This document shows positions 12,103-19,598 of a stretch of DNA of 27,678 bases, piece by piece. The DNA lies in IMG/VR virus record IMGVR_UViG_3300032047_000105, positions 1 through 27,678 of that record, one strand, 5' to 3'. The stretch's first letter is position 1, and each line of letters opens with the position of its first letter. A program made the position numbers and the translations under genes. A model generated the notes under the pieces. That model saw only the letters and a program-made list of their open reading frames with translations, was not told the DNA's origin and made no database searches. Source of the DNA: a virus.

Positions 12103-12574
12103 CGTATTAGAGTTCCAATCTCATATGCCCTACATGGGCCTGAGTCTTGGGGACTTAACAGTACAACAAGAAAAACTGGTAATGCTGGTTTTGAGCGGGA
12201 TGAGTATCGCTGCCGCTGGACGAGGAGCAGGGTACTCCAACACTAACGCTGTTTACGATGCGATCAAAAGGCCCAAAGTTTCCCAGGCCCTGGAATATTT
12301 TCGTGAGCAGATGAGAGAGGATGTTAAGTTCACTCGTTCTAATGCGCACCTTATGTATATGGATGCGTATCAAGCTTCGGCCACAGCTACTGAAATGAAG
12401 AACACTGTCGATAGCTTAGTTAAGCTGCATGGGTTAGGAACCCCCGACACTGCAACACAGGTTAATATCAATATAGACACTACCCCCAAACAGTTAGAAA
12501 GGATGTCTGACGAAGAACTATTAAAAATTGCTGGCAAGGACGCTGAATATTTAGAACCTGCATCTGATGGCTGA
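12065..12574 (+). CDS. terS: Terminase small subunit
   Basis: The 169-residue protein has the typical DNA-recognition helix-turn-helix of small terminases near residues 31-70: LTVQQEKLVMLVLSGMSIAA followed by AGRGAGYSN and KRPKVSQALEYFREQM. The middle is helical and would form the ring-building region; the acidic C-terminus (MSDEELLKIAGKD) would touch the large subunit. It binds the packaging site on the phage genome. The start is a TTG at 12065, the longest option; an ATG at codon 21 leaves the HTH intact and is possible. It overlaps terL by 8 nt (ATGGCTGA), and position alone would suggest the same function. Confidence 0.85.
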   Translation: MAEPEKETEPSTDVLEFQSHMPYMGLSLGDLTVQQEKLVMLVLSGMSIAAAGRGAGYSNTNAVYDAIKRPKVSQALEYFREQMREDVKFTRSNAHLMYMDAYQASATATEMKNTVDSLVKLHGLGTPDTATQVNINIDTTPKQLERMSDEELLKIAGKDAEYLEPASDG

Positions 12575-14213
12575 AGTATCCCAGATACAATGCAAGCGGT
12601 GCCATAACCTTCATCCTGAAACATTGTATTCAGGGAAAGATGGTTTTTGTGTATACTGCAAAGCGGATGAAGCCGATTCAATCCCTTCACCCGCACCAAC
12701 TGTGGTGGAAGAAGATGTACCACAGCAAACCGTAGAAGATAAAGCACGAGCCGAGTTAGCCTTACGGTTCTTAACTCGCAAAAGGCTGCTGCCCTTTGTG
12801 GAAAGATTTAACGCAGATTACCAAGCAGGGTGGGTACATAAAGATGTTTGTAAGAGACTGGAAGAATTTAGTAGGAGAGTTGTGGCGAAAGAGTCGCCTC
12901 GACTTATGTTATTCCTTCCTCCAAGACACGGTAAGTCAACTTTGGCTTCGGTGGCGTTTCCAGCATGGCACCTCGGGCGTAATCCCCAACATGAATTTAT
13001 TTCTTGTTCGTATTCAGGGTCATTGGCTATGGGATTTAGTCGTAAGGTTCGTGGACTCCTTAGGGAGCCAACCTATAAGACTGCATTTGAAACTCGGCTC
13101 GATCCTGAATCTCAGTCAGCGGAAGCTTGGCTTACTACTAATGGCGGCGGGTTTGTCGCTGCTGGTGTGGGCGGCGGTATCACTGGTAAAGGTGCTCATG
13201 TACTTGTTATCGATGACCCTGTAAAAAACCGTGAAGATGCCGAAAGTCAAAATAACCGAGACGCTAACTGGGATTGGTATACGTCTACAGCGTATACGAG
13301 GCTCGCTCCTGGAGGTGGGGTTCTGGTTATTCTTACTCGTTGGCATGATGATGATCTCGCAGGCCGGTTATTAAAAGCGACAACTGAGGGCGGCGATGAA
13401 TGGGAAGTGGTTCGTTACCCTGCCCTTGCCGAAGAGCCAGAAGAGTTTAGAAAAGAAGGTGAAGCTCTTCACCCTGAACGCTATAGTTCTGAAGCCCTAG
13501 ACCGTATACGAAAGGCGGTTGGCCCTAGAGATTGGTCAGCGTTATATCAACAAAATCCTGTGGCAGATGACGGTGAGTATTTCACCCGCGACATGATTCA
13601 ATACTATGACCCTGAAGATGTTGATATGGATGAGATGCGTTACTACTGCGCGTGGGACTTAGCCATTGGTAAAAATGACCGCAACGACTATTCAGTCGGC
13701 ATGGTTGTAGGTGTCAATGAGTTTGATGAGCTGTTCATTGTTGACGTCGTTCGTGGTAGATTTGACGGTTTTGAAATAGTAGAAAGAATTTTAGACCTAT
13801 ACGAAGAATGGAAACCTTCGATGATAGGCATTGAGAAAGGACATATCGAAATGGCCTTAGGGCCGTTTCTTGAAAAACGTGTACGGGAAAGAGGACTTTA
13901 CGAAGCTTATATAAAAGATCTACGTACTGGGCGAAGAGACAAAGAAGCAAGGGCAAGGGCTATCCAAGGGAGGATGCAACAAGGCATGGTTTATTTCCCG
14001 CGCGATGCAATATTTACGGGGCCGTTAGTAGCTGAACTACTGCGGTTCCCCGGCGGTGTACACGATGACCAAGTGGACGCATTAGCGTGGCTTGGTTTAA
14101 TGATGACAGAATTTGCGACCTACCAAGCGCCTGTTATTAGAGAACCTTCATGGAGGGATCGGTTGGACTATTTATCATCTTCTCCTAAAAATAAATCTGC
14201 GATGAGTGCGTAA
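12567..14213 (+). CDS. terL: Terminase large subunit with N-terminal zinc-ribbon extension
   Basis: The packaging motor has 548 residues. Walker A is FLPPRHGKST (about 116-125), Walker B is HVLVIDDP (Asp216, Asp217) and the coupling motif is LTRWHDDD (258-260). The RNase H-like nuclease shows CAWDLAIG (Asp364), IGIEKG (Glu423) and HDDQVDAL (Asp500, Asp501, Asp504). It drives DNA into the prohead by ATP hydrolysis and cuts the concatemer. Residues 9-31 hold CKRC and CVYC, two CxxC pairs 15 residues apart, followed by a linker rich in Pro, Glu and Val; this probable zinc ribbon precedes the normal ATPase domain and is not a standard part of the family. The gene overlaps terS and is coupled to the next gene by TAATG. 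Confidence 0.96.
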   Translation: MAEVSQIQCKRCHNLHPETLYSGKDGFCVYCKADEADSIPSPAPTVVEEDVPQQTVEDKARAELALRFLTRKRLLPFVERFNADYQAGWVHKDVCKRLEEFSRRVVAKESPRLMLFLPPRHGKSTLASVAFPAWHLGRNPQHEFISCSYSGSLAMGFSRKVRGLLREPTYKTAFETRLDPESQSAEAWLTTNGGGFVAAGVGGGITGKGAHVLVIDDPVKNREDAESQNNRDANWDWYTSTAYTRLAPGGGVLVILTRWHDDDLAGRLLKATTEGGDEWEVVRYPALAEEPEEFRKEGEALHPERYSSEALDRIRKAVGPRDWSALYQQNPVADDGEYFTRDMIQYYDPEDVDMDEMRYYCAWDLAIGKNDRNDYSVGMVVGVNEFDELFIVDVVRGRFDGFEIVERILDLYEEWKPSMIGIEKGHIEMALGPFLEKRVRERGLYEAYIKDLRTGRRDKEARARAIQGRMQQGMVYFPRDAIFTGPLVAELLRFPGGVHDDQVDALAWLGLMMTEFATYQAPVIREPSWRDRLDYLSSSPKNKSAMSA

Positions 14214-14785
14214 TGGCTAACTTATTTGACAGGTTGCTAAAGGATGTAGAGGTTAAATCTAGTACTGACTACGACCATTCTGAAACTAAATACGGGGAAG
14301 ATTCTGATACAGGTAAACCTGTAATTTATGTTAACCCTGACCAGTATCCCGAAGGCAGCGCCAGTCGAGATAAAATGATTAAGGGCGAAGCATTACATTT
14401 ATTAAAATTAAAGGAACCTAAGTTACATAAAGATTTGATGGATACCGCCCTAAAAGATCCTGAGTATATGAAGGCGGCCCGTCATTCTTTTGACGTTGTC
14501 CGAGGTTTGAAACCAGACGAAGAGGGTAACTACGTACCAGAAGAGAGACGGGAAAAAAGAGACTTTGATAAATGGCATACCGTATCTCGATTCGACCAGG
14601 TTATGGGCGGGTATATATTGGCCGGGGACAAGGATATACCTACAATGAAAAATTGGAACCGAGACAATATGCGTATGGGGCCAGAACTTCGTAGGAAGAT
14701 GGAAGTACTAGCCAAAGAGTTTAACTATGAAAAGCCTCGCTTAGACGAGAAGCCTAAACAACAGCAACGAGTACCTAAATTATGA
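14213..14785 (+). CDS. Conserved-looking phage protein between terL and portal
   Basis: The 190-residue soluble protein is rich in Lys, Asp and Glu and has a block KPVIYVNPDQYPEGSASRDK, then IKGEALHLLKLKEPKLHKDL and later HTVSRFDQVMGGYILAGDKD. The block GEALH lies where a zinc-peptidase helix would sit, but there is no HExxH, so I do not claim an enzyme. The start codon is coupled to terL by TAATG and the stop overlaps the portal start (ATGA). Its position suggests a packaging or virion role. Confidence 0.72.
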   Translation: MANLFDRLLKDVEVKSSTDYDHSETKYGEDSDTGKPVIYVNPDQYPEGSASRDKMIKGEALHLLKLKEPKLHKDLMDTALKDPEYMKAARHSFDVVRGLKPDEEGNYVPEERREKRDFDKWHTVSRFDQVMGGYILAGDKDIPTMKNWNRDNMRMGPELRRKMEVLAKEFNYEKPRLDEKPKQQQRVPKL

Positions 14786-16899
14786 AAAACCCACTAAAGA
14801 AAAAAAGGTCAATGTCTCCTGAAGAGGAGGGGCGAATTGCGTCTACCCAGTGGGATCGTTATGAACGGGCACGAGACAACGGGCATATTGAATATATAGA
14901 GATGGCGAAGAAGTGCGACTCTTATTATCAAGGCGATCAATGGGACATAGAAGATGTCTCTATACTTGATGCGGAAGGCCGACCTGCATTAACCGTAAAT
15001 ACAATCCTCCCGACTATTAACACTGTTCTGGGTGAGCAGTCCACCCGCCGTGCAGATATCCAATTCAAACCGCGAAGGGGCGGAAGCGCAGAAGTAGCTA
15101 ATACTTTAAACAAGTTGTACATGCAGCTGGCGGATAACAATAAGCTGGATTGGGTTGAGCAACAGGTGTTTAGTGATGGTTTGATTATGGATGGTCGTGG
15201 GTACTTTGATTGCCGCATGGATTTTTCAGACCACGTTGAGGGCGAGATTCGGATTACTGCTAAAGACCCTTTGGATATTCTGATTGACCCTGATGCCAAG
15301 GAGTATGATCCCAAGACTTGGAACGAGATTTTTGAAACGAAGTGGATGACCCTTGACGACGTTGAAGAACTATACGGAAAGGACAAAGCCGAAGATCTAA
15401 GGTTCATTGCTGAGAACGGTAACTCTTTTGGCCGTGACTCGGTTGAGTATGAAGAAACTCGATTCGGTGATACTGATGATCCAGACGAATACCTAGGCGG
15501 ATCTTATGATGCTGATGAGTATAAAACGGTAAGGGCTTTACGGGTGATAGAACGCCAGCATCGTAAACTAACTCGTGTTCAGTGTTTCGTTGATCCTAAT
15601 ACTGGGGATACGAGGAATGTTCCAGAGGCGTGGAATGACCGCAAGATCAAGAAGTTCGCCAAGGAATACGGACTAACTGTAATTAGCAAAATGTCTAAGA
15701 AGGTTCGTTGGACAGTGACCTGTGACAAGGTGGTACTCCATGATGATTGGAGTCCCTATACCAACTTTACCATTGTTCCTTATTTTGCATATTTCCGCAG
15801 GGGTACACCCTTTGGCATGGTTCGTAATCTACTGTCTCCACAGGAGCAGTTAAATAAGATTAGTAGCCAAGAGCTTCACATTGTTAACACTACTGCCAAT
15901 AGTGGTTGGATGGTAGAGAGTGGTTCTTTGGTTGGTATGACTTCCGATGACTTGGAAGAACACGGCGCGGAAACTGGTTTAGTAGTTGAGTATGCGCGAG
16001 GTACTACCCCTCCGATAAAAATTCAACCTAACTCAATTCCTACTGGACTAGACCGTATTGCTATGAAAGCTGCGGGTAACATCCAAGCGATCAGCGGTAT
16101 TAATGAGTCTATGTTGGGTACGGATTCAGCCGAGGTATCGGGTATTGCGATACAGGCCAAGCAGAACCGTGGCGCGATTATGATTCAGGTTCCATTAGAT
16201 AACCTGCGTAAGACCCGACATTACTTAGCTGAAAAAATATTGAACCTAATCCAGACGTTCTACACTGAGCAGCGGATTATTCAGGTTACCAACGAAGAGG
16301 ATCCATTAAAGCCTAGAGAGCCTATGGTCATAAACGAGATGACCCCCGAAGGCACAATTATTAATGACTTAACTGTAGGTGAGTACGATGTAGTAGTTGC
16401 AACGGCCCCCGCTAGAGACTCTTTTGATGAGGTTCAGTTTGCAGAAGCGCTTAACCTTCGACAAGTTGGAGTTGCTGTACCTGATGATGCGATTATTGAG
16501 TACAGCCACCTTGCAAGAAAAGGTGAACTGGCTAAACGCATCCGCATGATGACAGGGATCGAGAAATCACCACAACAAATGGAAATGCAAGCTATGGTTC
16601 AACAGATGCAAATGCAAGAAGCGCAGCTCGAACTTGAGAAGCTACAGGCTGAAGTACAAAAGCTTGGTTCTGAAGCAGCAGTAAATATAGCTAAGGCGCA
16701 ATCTACTCAGGCAGGACCTGATATTCAGATTGCTGAGTTGCAAGGTAAGATAGAAATGAAGATGCAAGAATTGCAGCTTCGAAGAGAGTTGGCTGATTTG
16801 ACTAACGAAGTTAGGACAAACCAGCAACAAACCCAAGCCGCTGCAAAGATAGCTGCTACAGCAATGCAAACCGGCGCTAAAAGTTCTTTAACTGAATAG
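14782..16899 (+). CDS. Portal protein (P22-like family)
   Basis: The 705-residue protein has the size and opening of P22-type portals: a helical start with YERARDNGHIEYIEMAKKCD, then YYQGDQWD and ALTVNTILPTINTVLGEQST, followed by a beta-rich middle with LDILIDPDAKEYDPKTWNEI. Later blocks are FGMVRNLLSPQEQLNKISSQ and SAEVSGIAIQAKQNRGA. Twelve copies form the ring through which DNA enters and leaves the capsid. Residues 595 to 700 are a Gln-, Met- and Ala-rich helix (QQMEMQAMVQQMQMQEAQLE), likely the barrel or coiled coil inside the head. It overlaps the upstream gene by ATGA and is followed by the scaffold gene after 11 nt. Confidence 0.93.
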   Translation: MKNPLKKKRSMSPEEEGRIASTQWDRYERARDNGHIEYIEMAKKCDSYYQGDQWDIEDVSILDAEGRPALTVNTILPTINTVLGEQSTRRADIQFKPRRGGSAEVANTLNKLYMQLADNNKLDWVEQQVFSDGLIMDGRGYFDCRMDFSDHVEGEIRITAKDPLDILIDPDAKEYDPKTWNEIFETKWMTLDDVEELYGKDKAEDLRFIAENGNSFGRDSVEYEETRFGDTDDPDEYLGGSYDADEYKTVRALRVIERQHRKLTRVQCFVDPNTGDTRNVPEAWNDRKIKKFAKEYGLTVISKMSKKVRWTVTCDKVVLHDDWSPYTNFTIVPYFAYFRRGTPFGMVRNLLSPQEQLNKISSQELHIVNTTANSGWMVESGSLVGMTSDDLEEHGAETGLVVEYARGTTPPIKIQPNSIPTGLDRIAMKAAGNIQAISGINESMLGTDSAEVSGIAIQAKQNRGAIMIQVPLDNLRKTRHYLAEKILNLIQTFYTEQRIIQVTNEEDPLKPREPMVINEMTPEGTIINDLTVGEYDVVVATAPARDSFDEVQFAEALNLRQVGVAVPDDAIIEYSHLARKGELAKRIRMMTGIEKSPQQMEMQAMVQQMQMQEAQLELEKLQAEVQKLGSEAAVNIAKAQSTQAGPDIQIAELQGKIEMKMQELQLRRELADLTNEVRTNQQQTQAAAKIAATAMQTGAKSSLTE

Positions 16900-16910
16900 G
16901 AAGTTCAAAT

Positions 16911-17957
16911 ATGTCCGAAACTACTGAAACAACCGTTGAAACAATGCCCGGTGCAGACCCCGTAGAAGTCGAAGAAAAGGTCCTAGACTTAAACTTCGGG
17001 CTTGGTGAAGAAACCGAAGAAGAAGATGCGGAGGCAGAGGGAGATACGGAAGAAACCGAAGCCCAAGCGGAAGAGGAGGTTGAGGATGCCGATGAGCAAG
17101 ATAGCGAGGATCAAGGCGAGGGAGAGCTTCAAGAAGAAGAGGGCAATGCAGAGCCTGAAGAGCAACCCGATACCGGAGAACAATCCGAAGAGGCCCCCGA
17201 AGAAGTAGAAGATTCGGCAAAGGATACTGAGAAAAAGCCGATGGTTCCGAAATCTCGGCTGGACGAAGTGCTTTCTAAGCAGAAAGCCTTACAAAAACAG
17301 CTCGATGACATGAAGGCCGCGCAGGAAGTTGCTGAAAGCGCACCCGAAACCTACGATTTCGCGGAAAAAGAAGTGGAATATCAGTCTCTGGTGCTTGATG
17401 GCGAGGCAGAAAAGGCTGCGGCACTGCGTCAAGAGATGAGGACTGCGGAAAAAGCGCAGATTGCCTTTGAAATGCGCCAGGAAATGACTCAAACCGTTAC
17501 CCAAAATCAGCAAGCCACTGCTTTACAGTCAGCTGCCAATGATTTGGAGTCAAATTTCCCTGTATTTGACCAAAACGCAGCTGAATATAACGCTGAGTAC
17601 ACCCAGGAAGTCATCGATTTGCGTGATGCGTTCATTACACAAGGGTTCGGAGCAGTAGAGGCCTTAGGCAAAGCGGCAAACTTTGTAGTTAAGAGCTATG
17701 ATTTAGTCGGTTCTGCCACAGAAGAGGGTTCAACCTTAACTGGACAAAAGGCTCCTACTGCACCTGACGAAGTTGCGAAGAAACGAGCTGAAGTTACCAA
17801 GAAACTCAAGGCTGCGGAGTCTCAACCTCCTGAATTGCCGGGGGAAAGTTCGGCTGACAGGGGCGAGAAGGCCCTGGATATCTCTTCGATGTCCGAAGAA
17901 GAGTTTAACGCGCTCCCTAAAGATACGTTAAGGCGTCTTAGGGGCGATATTTTATAA
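16911..17957 (+). CDS. Scaffolding / capsid assembly protein
   Basis: The 348-residue protein has an extremely acidic, Glu-rich N-terminal third (about residues 18-115). Next comes KPMVPKSRLDEVLSKQKALQ, then a helical, coiled-coil-like middle and an acidic C-terminus ending LRRLRGDIL. The PKSRLDEV-helix arrangement is common in scaffold proteins of podoviruses with P22-like portals. Scaffolds guide assembly of the major capsid protein and leave before or during packaging. Position between portal and capsid genes agrees. AGGAAG precedes the ATG by 7 nt. Confidence 0.85.
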   Translation: MSETTETTVETMPGADPVEVEEKVLDLNFGLGEETEEEDAEAEGDTEETEAQAEEEVEDADEQDSEDQGEGELQEEEGNAEPEEQPDTGEQSEEAPEEVEDSAKDTEKKPMVPKSRLDEVLSKQKALQKQLDDMKAAQEVAESAPETYDFAEKEVEYQSLVLDGEAEKAAALRQEMRTAEKAQIAFEMRQEMTQTVTQNQQATALQSAANDLESNFPVFDQNAAEYNAEYTQEVIDLRDAFITQGFGAVEALGKAANFVVKSYDLVGSATEEGSTLTGQKAPTAPDEVAKKRAEVTKKLKAAESQPPELPGESSADRGEKALDISSMSEEEFNALPKDTLRRLRGDIL

Positions 17958-17960
17958 TGC

Positions 17961-18188
17961 ATGAAAGGTACAATCCTAGCTTTTATGCTGATAACGGTTA
18001 TAGAAGGCAATGTTGTTGATGGCGCACAGCAGATGTTGTTTAAAGACATCCATCGCTGTCAACAATTCGCCTACTGGATCGAGCATAACTGCAGGGATTC
18101 CCGTTGTAGAGGGGGGATAAAACAGCATAATATAACAGCTTACTGTAAGCCGGTAATGACGGCAGCTAACCAGAAATTTTGGGATTAA
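17961..18188 (+). CDS. Small secreted or membrane protein with four cysteines
   Basis: The 75-residue product opens with a hydrophobic stretch MKGTILAFMLITVIEG, which could be a signal peptide or a short membrane anchor, then GNVVDGAQQMLFKDIHRCQQ. Cysteines at 33, 44, 49 and 62 could form two disulfides in the periplasm. Small phage proteins with this opening are frequent and unassigned. It begins 3 nt after the scaffold stop. Confidence 0.65.
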   Translation: MKGTILAFMLITVIEGNVVDGAQQMLFKDIHRCQQFAYWIEHNCRDSRCRGGIKQHNITAYCKPVMTAANQKFWD

Positions 18189-18190
18189 AC

Positions 18191-18304
18191 ATGAGCGCAT
18201 ATAACGGATTATTTTATATTAACGAAGAAAAACGATTTGCTCGATGGAAAGAATATATAGAGTTCTATAAACAACAACGACAATTAAACGATAATAATGG
18301 CTAA
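18191..18304 (+). CDS. Tiny hypothetical protein, 37 residues
   Basis: This frame exactly fills the gap between two genes, starting 2 nt after one stop and overlapping the next start by 8 nt. The product is MSAYNGLFYINEEKRFARWK followed by EYIEFYKQQRQLNDNNG, aromatic and helical. No clear ribosome site precedes it, so translation would depend on coupling. Support is its tight fit and sensible composition. Confidence 0.5.
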   Translation: MSAYNGLFYINEEKRFARWKEYIEFYKQQRQLNDNNG

Positions 18305-18617
18305 AAATTTACAACATGATTCGGTCTGGGCTAAGTATGACATCGACAACGATGGCATTGTTAGTGATGAGGAGCTTGAACGCGCTACTCAAATGATTGA
18401 ATTAGATCTCAGGGAAGAGAAACAGGATAGTCAGCGACGGATTGCTTGGGTGGCGATGTCTTCTATGGTCGCCTACTCGTTATTGCCCCTTATGCCTTTT
18501 GTACCAGAGGCTAGGTTGGCTACCCTTTCTTCACTCAGTGACATGTTATTCTTGAGCCAAGCCAGTATTATCGGCCTGTACTTTGGCGCAACGGCGTATA
18601 TGTCTCGAAAACCGTAA
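18297..18617 (+). CDS. EF-hand protein with two membrane segments (possibly holin-like)
   Basis: Residues 15-26 are DIDNDGIVSDEE, a complete 12-residue EF-hand calcium loop (Asp15, Asp17, Asp19, Gly20, Glu26). A charged helix follows (ERATQMIELDLREEKQDSQR), then two hydrophobic segments at about 48-70 and 78-102, ending in a short basic tail. I recall similar proteins, one EF-hand plus two TM segments with SQRRxAW at the junction, from phages of aquatic bacteria; their role is not established. Two TM segments and a position in the late operon would suit a holin or holin regulator, which is inference. A calcium-sensing switch is possible. Confidence 0.75.
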   Translation: MAKNLQHDSVWAKYDIDNDGIVSDEELERATQMIELDLREEKQDSQRRIAWVAMSSMVAYSLLPLMPFVPEARLATLSSLSDMLFLSQASIIGLYFGATAYMSRKP

Positions 18618-18626
18618 GGTTCTCCC

Positions 18627-19088
18627 GTGATAATCGAATCGGTCGCCGCCGCTGCCGCAATTCTAAACCAAATTGGTAAATTAATAGAAAGCGCTAGTGA
18701 AGCTCAAGGCGGGGCACAAAGAGTTATGGCTGCTGTTCTCGACTTTGGGCAGGGATTAGATGATCTTGAGAGGAACGAAAGGGATAAATTCGTAAACGTA
18801 AGCCACGGTGATCTGCTAAAAATTACTATGATGCGTAGACAACAAGAAAGATATGAGAAGGACTTAGAAAACTTACTTATAGTGGCTGACCCAGTTCTGC
18901 ATACGCAGTACAGAGAAGCCAAGGCCAATCAAGAAAGGAAGCGCAGGCAACATATGGAGATGCTTGCTAAGAAAAGAAAAGAACGTAAAGAGCTTATGAA
19001 TCAAATAGCAGTGGTAGCAGCTATATCAGTAACTGGCCTAGTCGCTGCTGGTATTTTGGTAGGTCTGATTATATTAATGTTTGGGTAA
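18627..19088 (+). CDS. Membrane-anchored coiled-coil protein
   Basis: The 153-residue protein opens with a mildly hydrophobic helix (VAAAAAILNQIGKLIES), then a long charged helical middle (residues 55-125, for example RQQERYEKDLENLL and ERKRRQHMEMLAKKRKERKE). It ends with a strong membrane segment at 126-152 (IAVVAAISVTGLVAAGILVG). The start is GTG at 18627 with AAGG upstream. It follows the EF-hand protein after 9 nt, so the two may act together at the inner membrane, for example in lysis. No family is recognised. Confidence 0.68.
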   Translation: MIIESVAAAAAILNQIGKLIESASEAQGGAQRVMAAVLDFGQGLDDLERNERDKFVNVSHGDLLKITMMRRQQERYEKDLENLLIVADPVLHTQYREAKANQERKRRQHMEMLAKKRKERKELMNQIAVVAAISVTGLVAAGILVGLIILMFG

Positions 19089-19097
19089 GGAGCCACG

Positions 19098-19349
19098 ATG
19101 ACTCTGGACGGTGATGTTGAGTCCATGCTTGATGCCCCCTGTATAGGGTGGTGTACAACAAGACAATTTGGCGATGATCGATGTAAAGGTTGTGGGAGAC
19201 AGGAATGGGAAGTTAGGGATTGGTCCCGCTTACCTGAAATGTACAGAAGGCTGCGAATAATTGCTTTAGCAGAAGAAGGTTTCACTATAAGGCATGTCCA
19301 ACCTATAGGTTGGAGGCCCACTCCGGACAAGCATTTAAACCTTAAATAG
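19098..19349 (+). CDS. DUF1289-like small zinc-binding protein
   Basis: The 83-residue protein contains PCIGWC (Cys15, Cys19) and RCKGCGR (Cys29, Cys32, Arg34), followed by a Trp-containing helix EWEVRDWSRLPEMYRRLRII. This is the DUF1289 pattern (CIGxC, then CxGCxR), found in many proteobacterial proteins, presumably a small zinc site. Function is unknown in the family. AAGGAG lies 7 nt before the ATG. Its presence in a virion operon is unusual and suggests acquisition from a host. Confidence 0.8.
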   Translation: MTLDGDVESMLDAPCIGWCTTRQFGDDRCKGCGRQEWEVRDWSRLPEMYRRLRIIALAEEGFTIRHVQPIGWRPTPDKHLNLK

Positions 19350-19598
19350 GGTTGTTTATTTAATTTTATATGAGTACTATCTAACCTTCGTCCGTCTACA
19401 CGATAGTAGGCCGTGCCGTACACGTAAAAACCGTATTCGCCTACAAAGGCGTAAAACCTGTCGAGGTCGAACCTCGCTAAAAACCGCTAAGACGTCGCCC
19501 TACGATACGGGTAACGGATTAGCCGCTCCAAAAGTCGGCTTTTAGTGGCACTGGCTTGCCAGTGTATATTGAAAATAAAACGCATAAGGAGGCCTTAG
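19350..19598 (+). promoter_or_regulatory. Structured leader of the major capsid gene
   Basis: This 249-nt non-coding stretch precedes the capsid gene. It contains ACTATC (19376-19381) pairing with GATAGT (19402-19407) around a 20-nt loop, then three small hairpins each followed by a TAAAAACC-type sequence. A near-perfect palindrome CACTGGC-TT-GCCAGTG lies just before the capsid ribosome site AAGGAGG. No strong sigma70 promoter is apparent. The structures may stabilise the mRNA or carry a late promoter of another type. Confidence 0.5.
19412..19486 (+). repeat. Three hairpin plus TAAAAACC modules
   Basis: The stems are CGTG/CACG (19412-19415, 19421-19424), CGCCT/AGGCG (19438-19442, 19447-19451) and CGAGGT/ACCTCG (19462-19467, 19471-19476). 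The sequence after each is TAAAAACCG (19425), TAAAACCTG (19452) and TAAAAACCG (19478), a 26-27 bp period. The stems differ in sequence but keep pairing, while the linker is constant. Confidence 0.65.

Noticed and set aside
16921-17220. Antisense Leu/Arg-rich frames opposite the scaffold gene
   Set aside because: They are shadows of the Glu-rich coding strand, where GAA/GAG read as leucine- and phenylalanine-type codons on the reverse.
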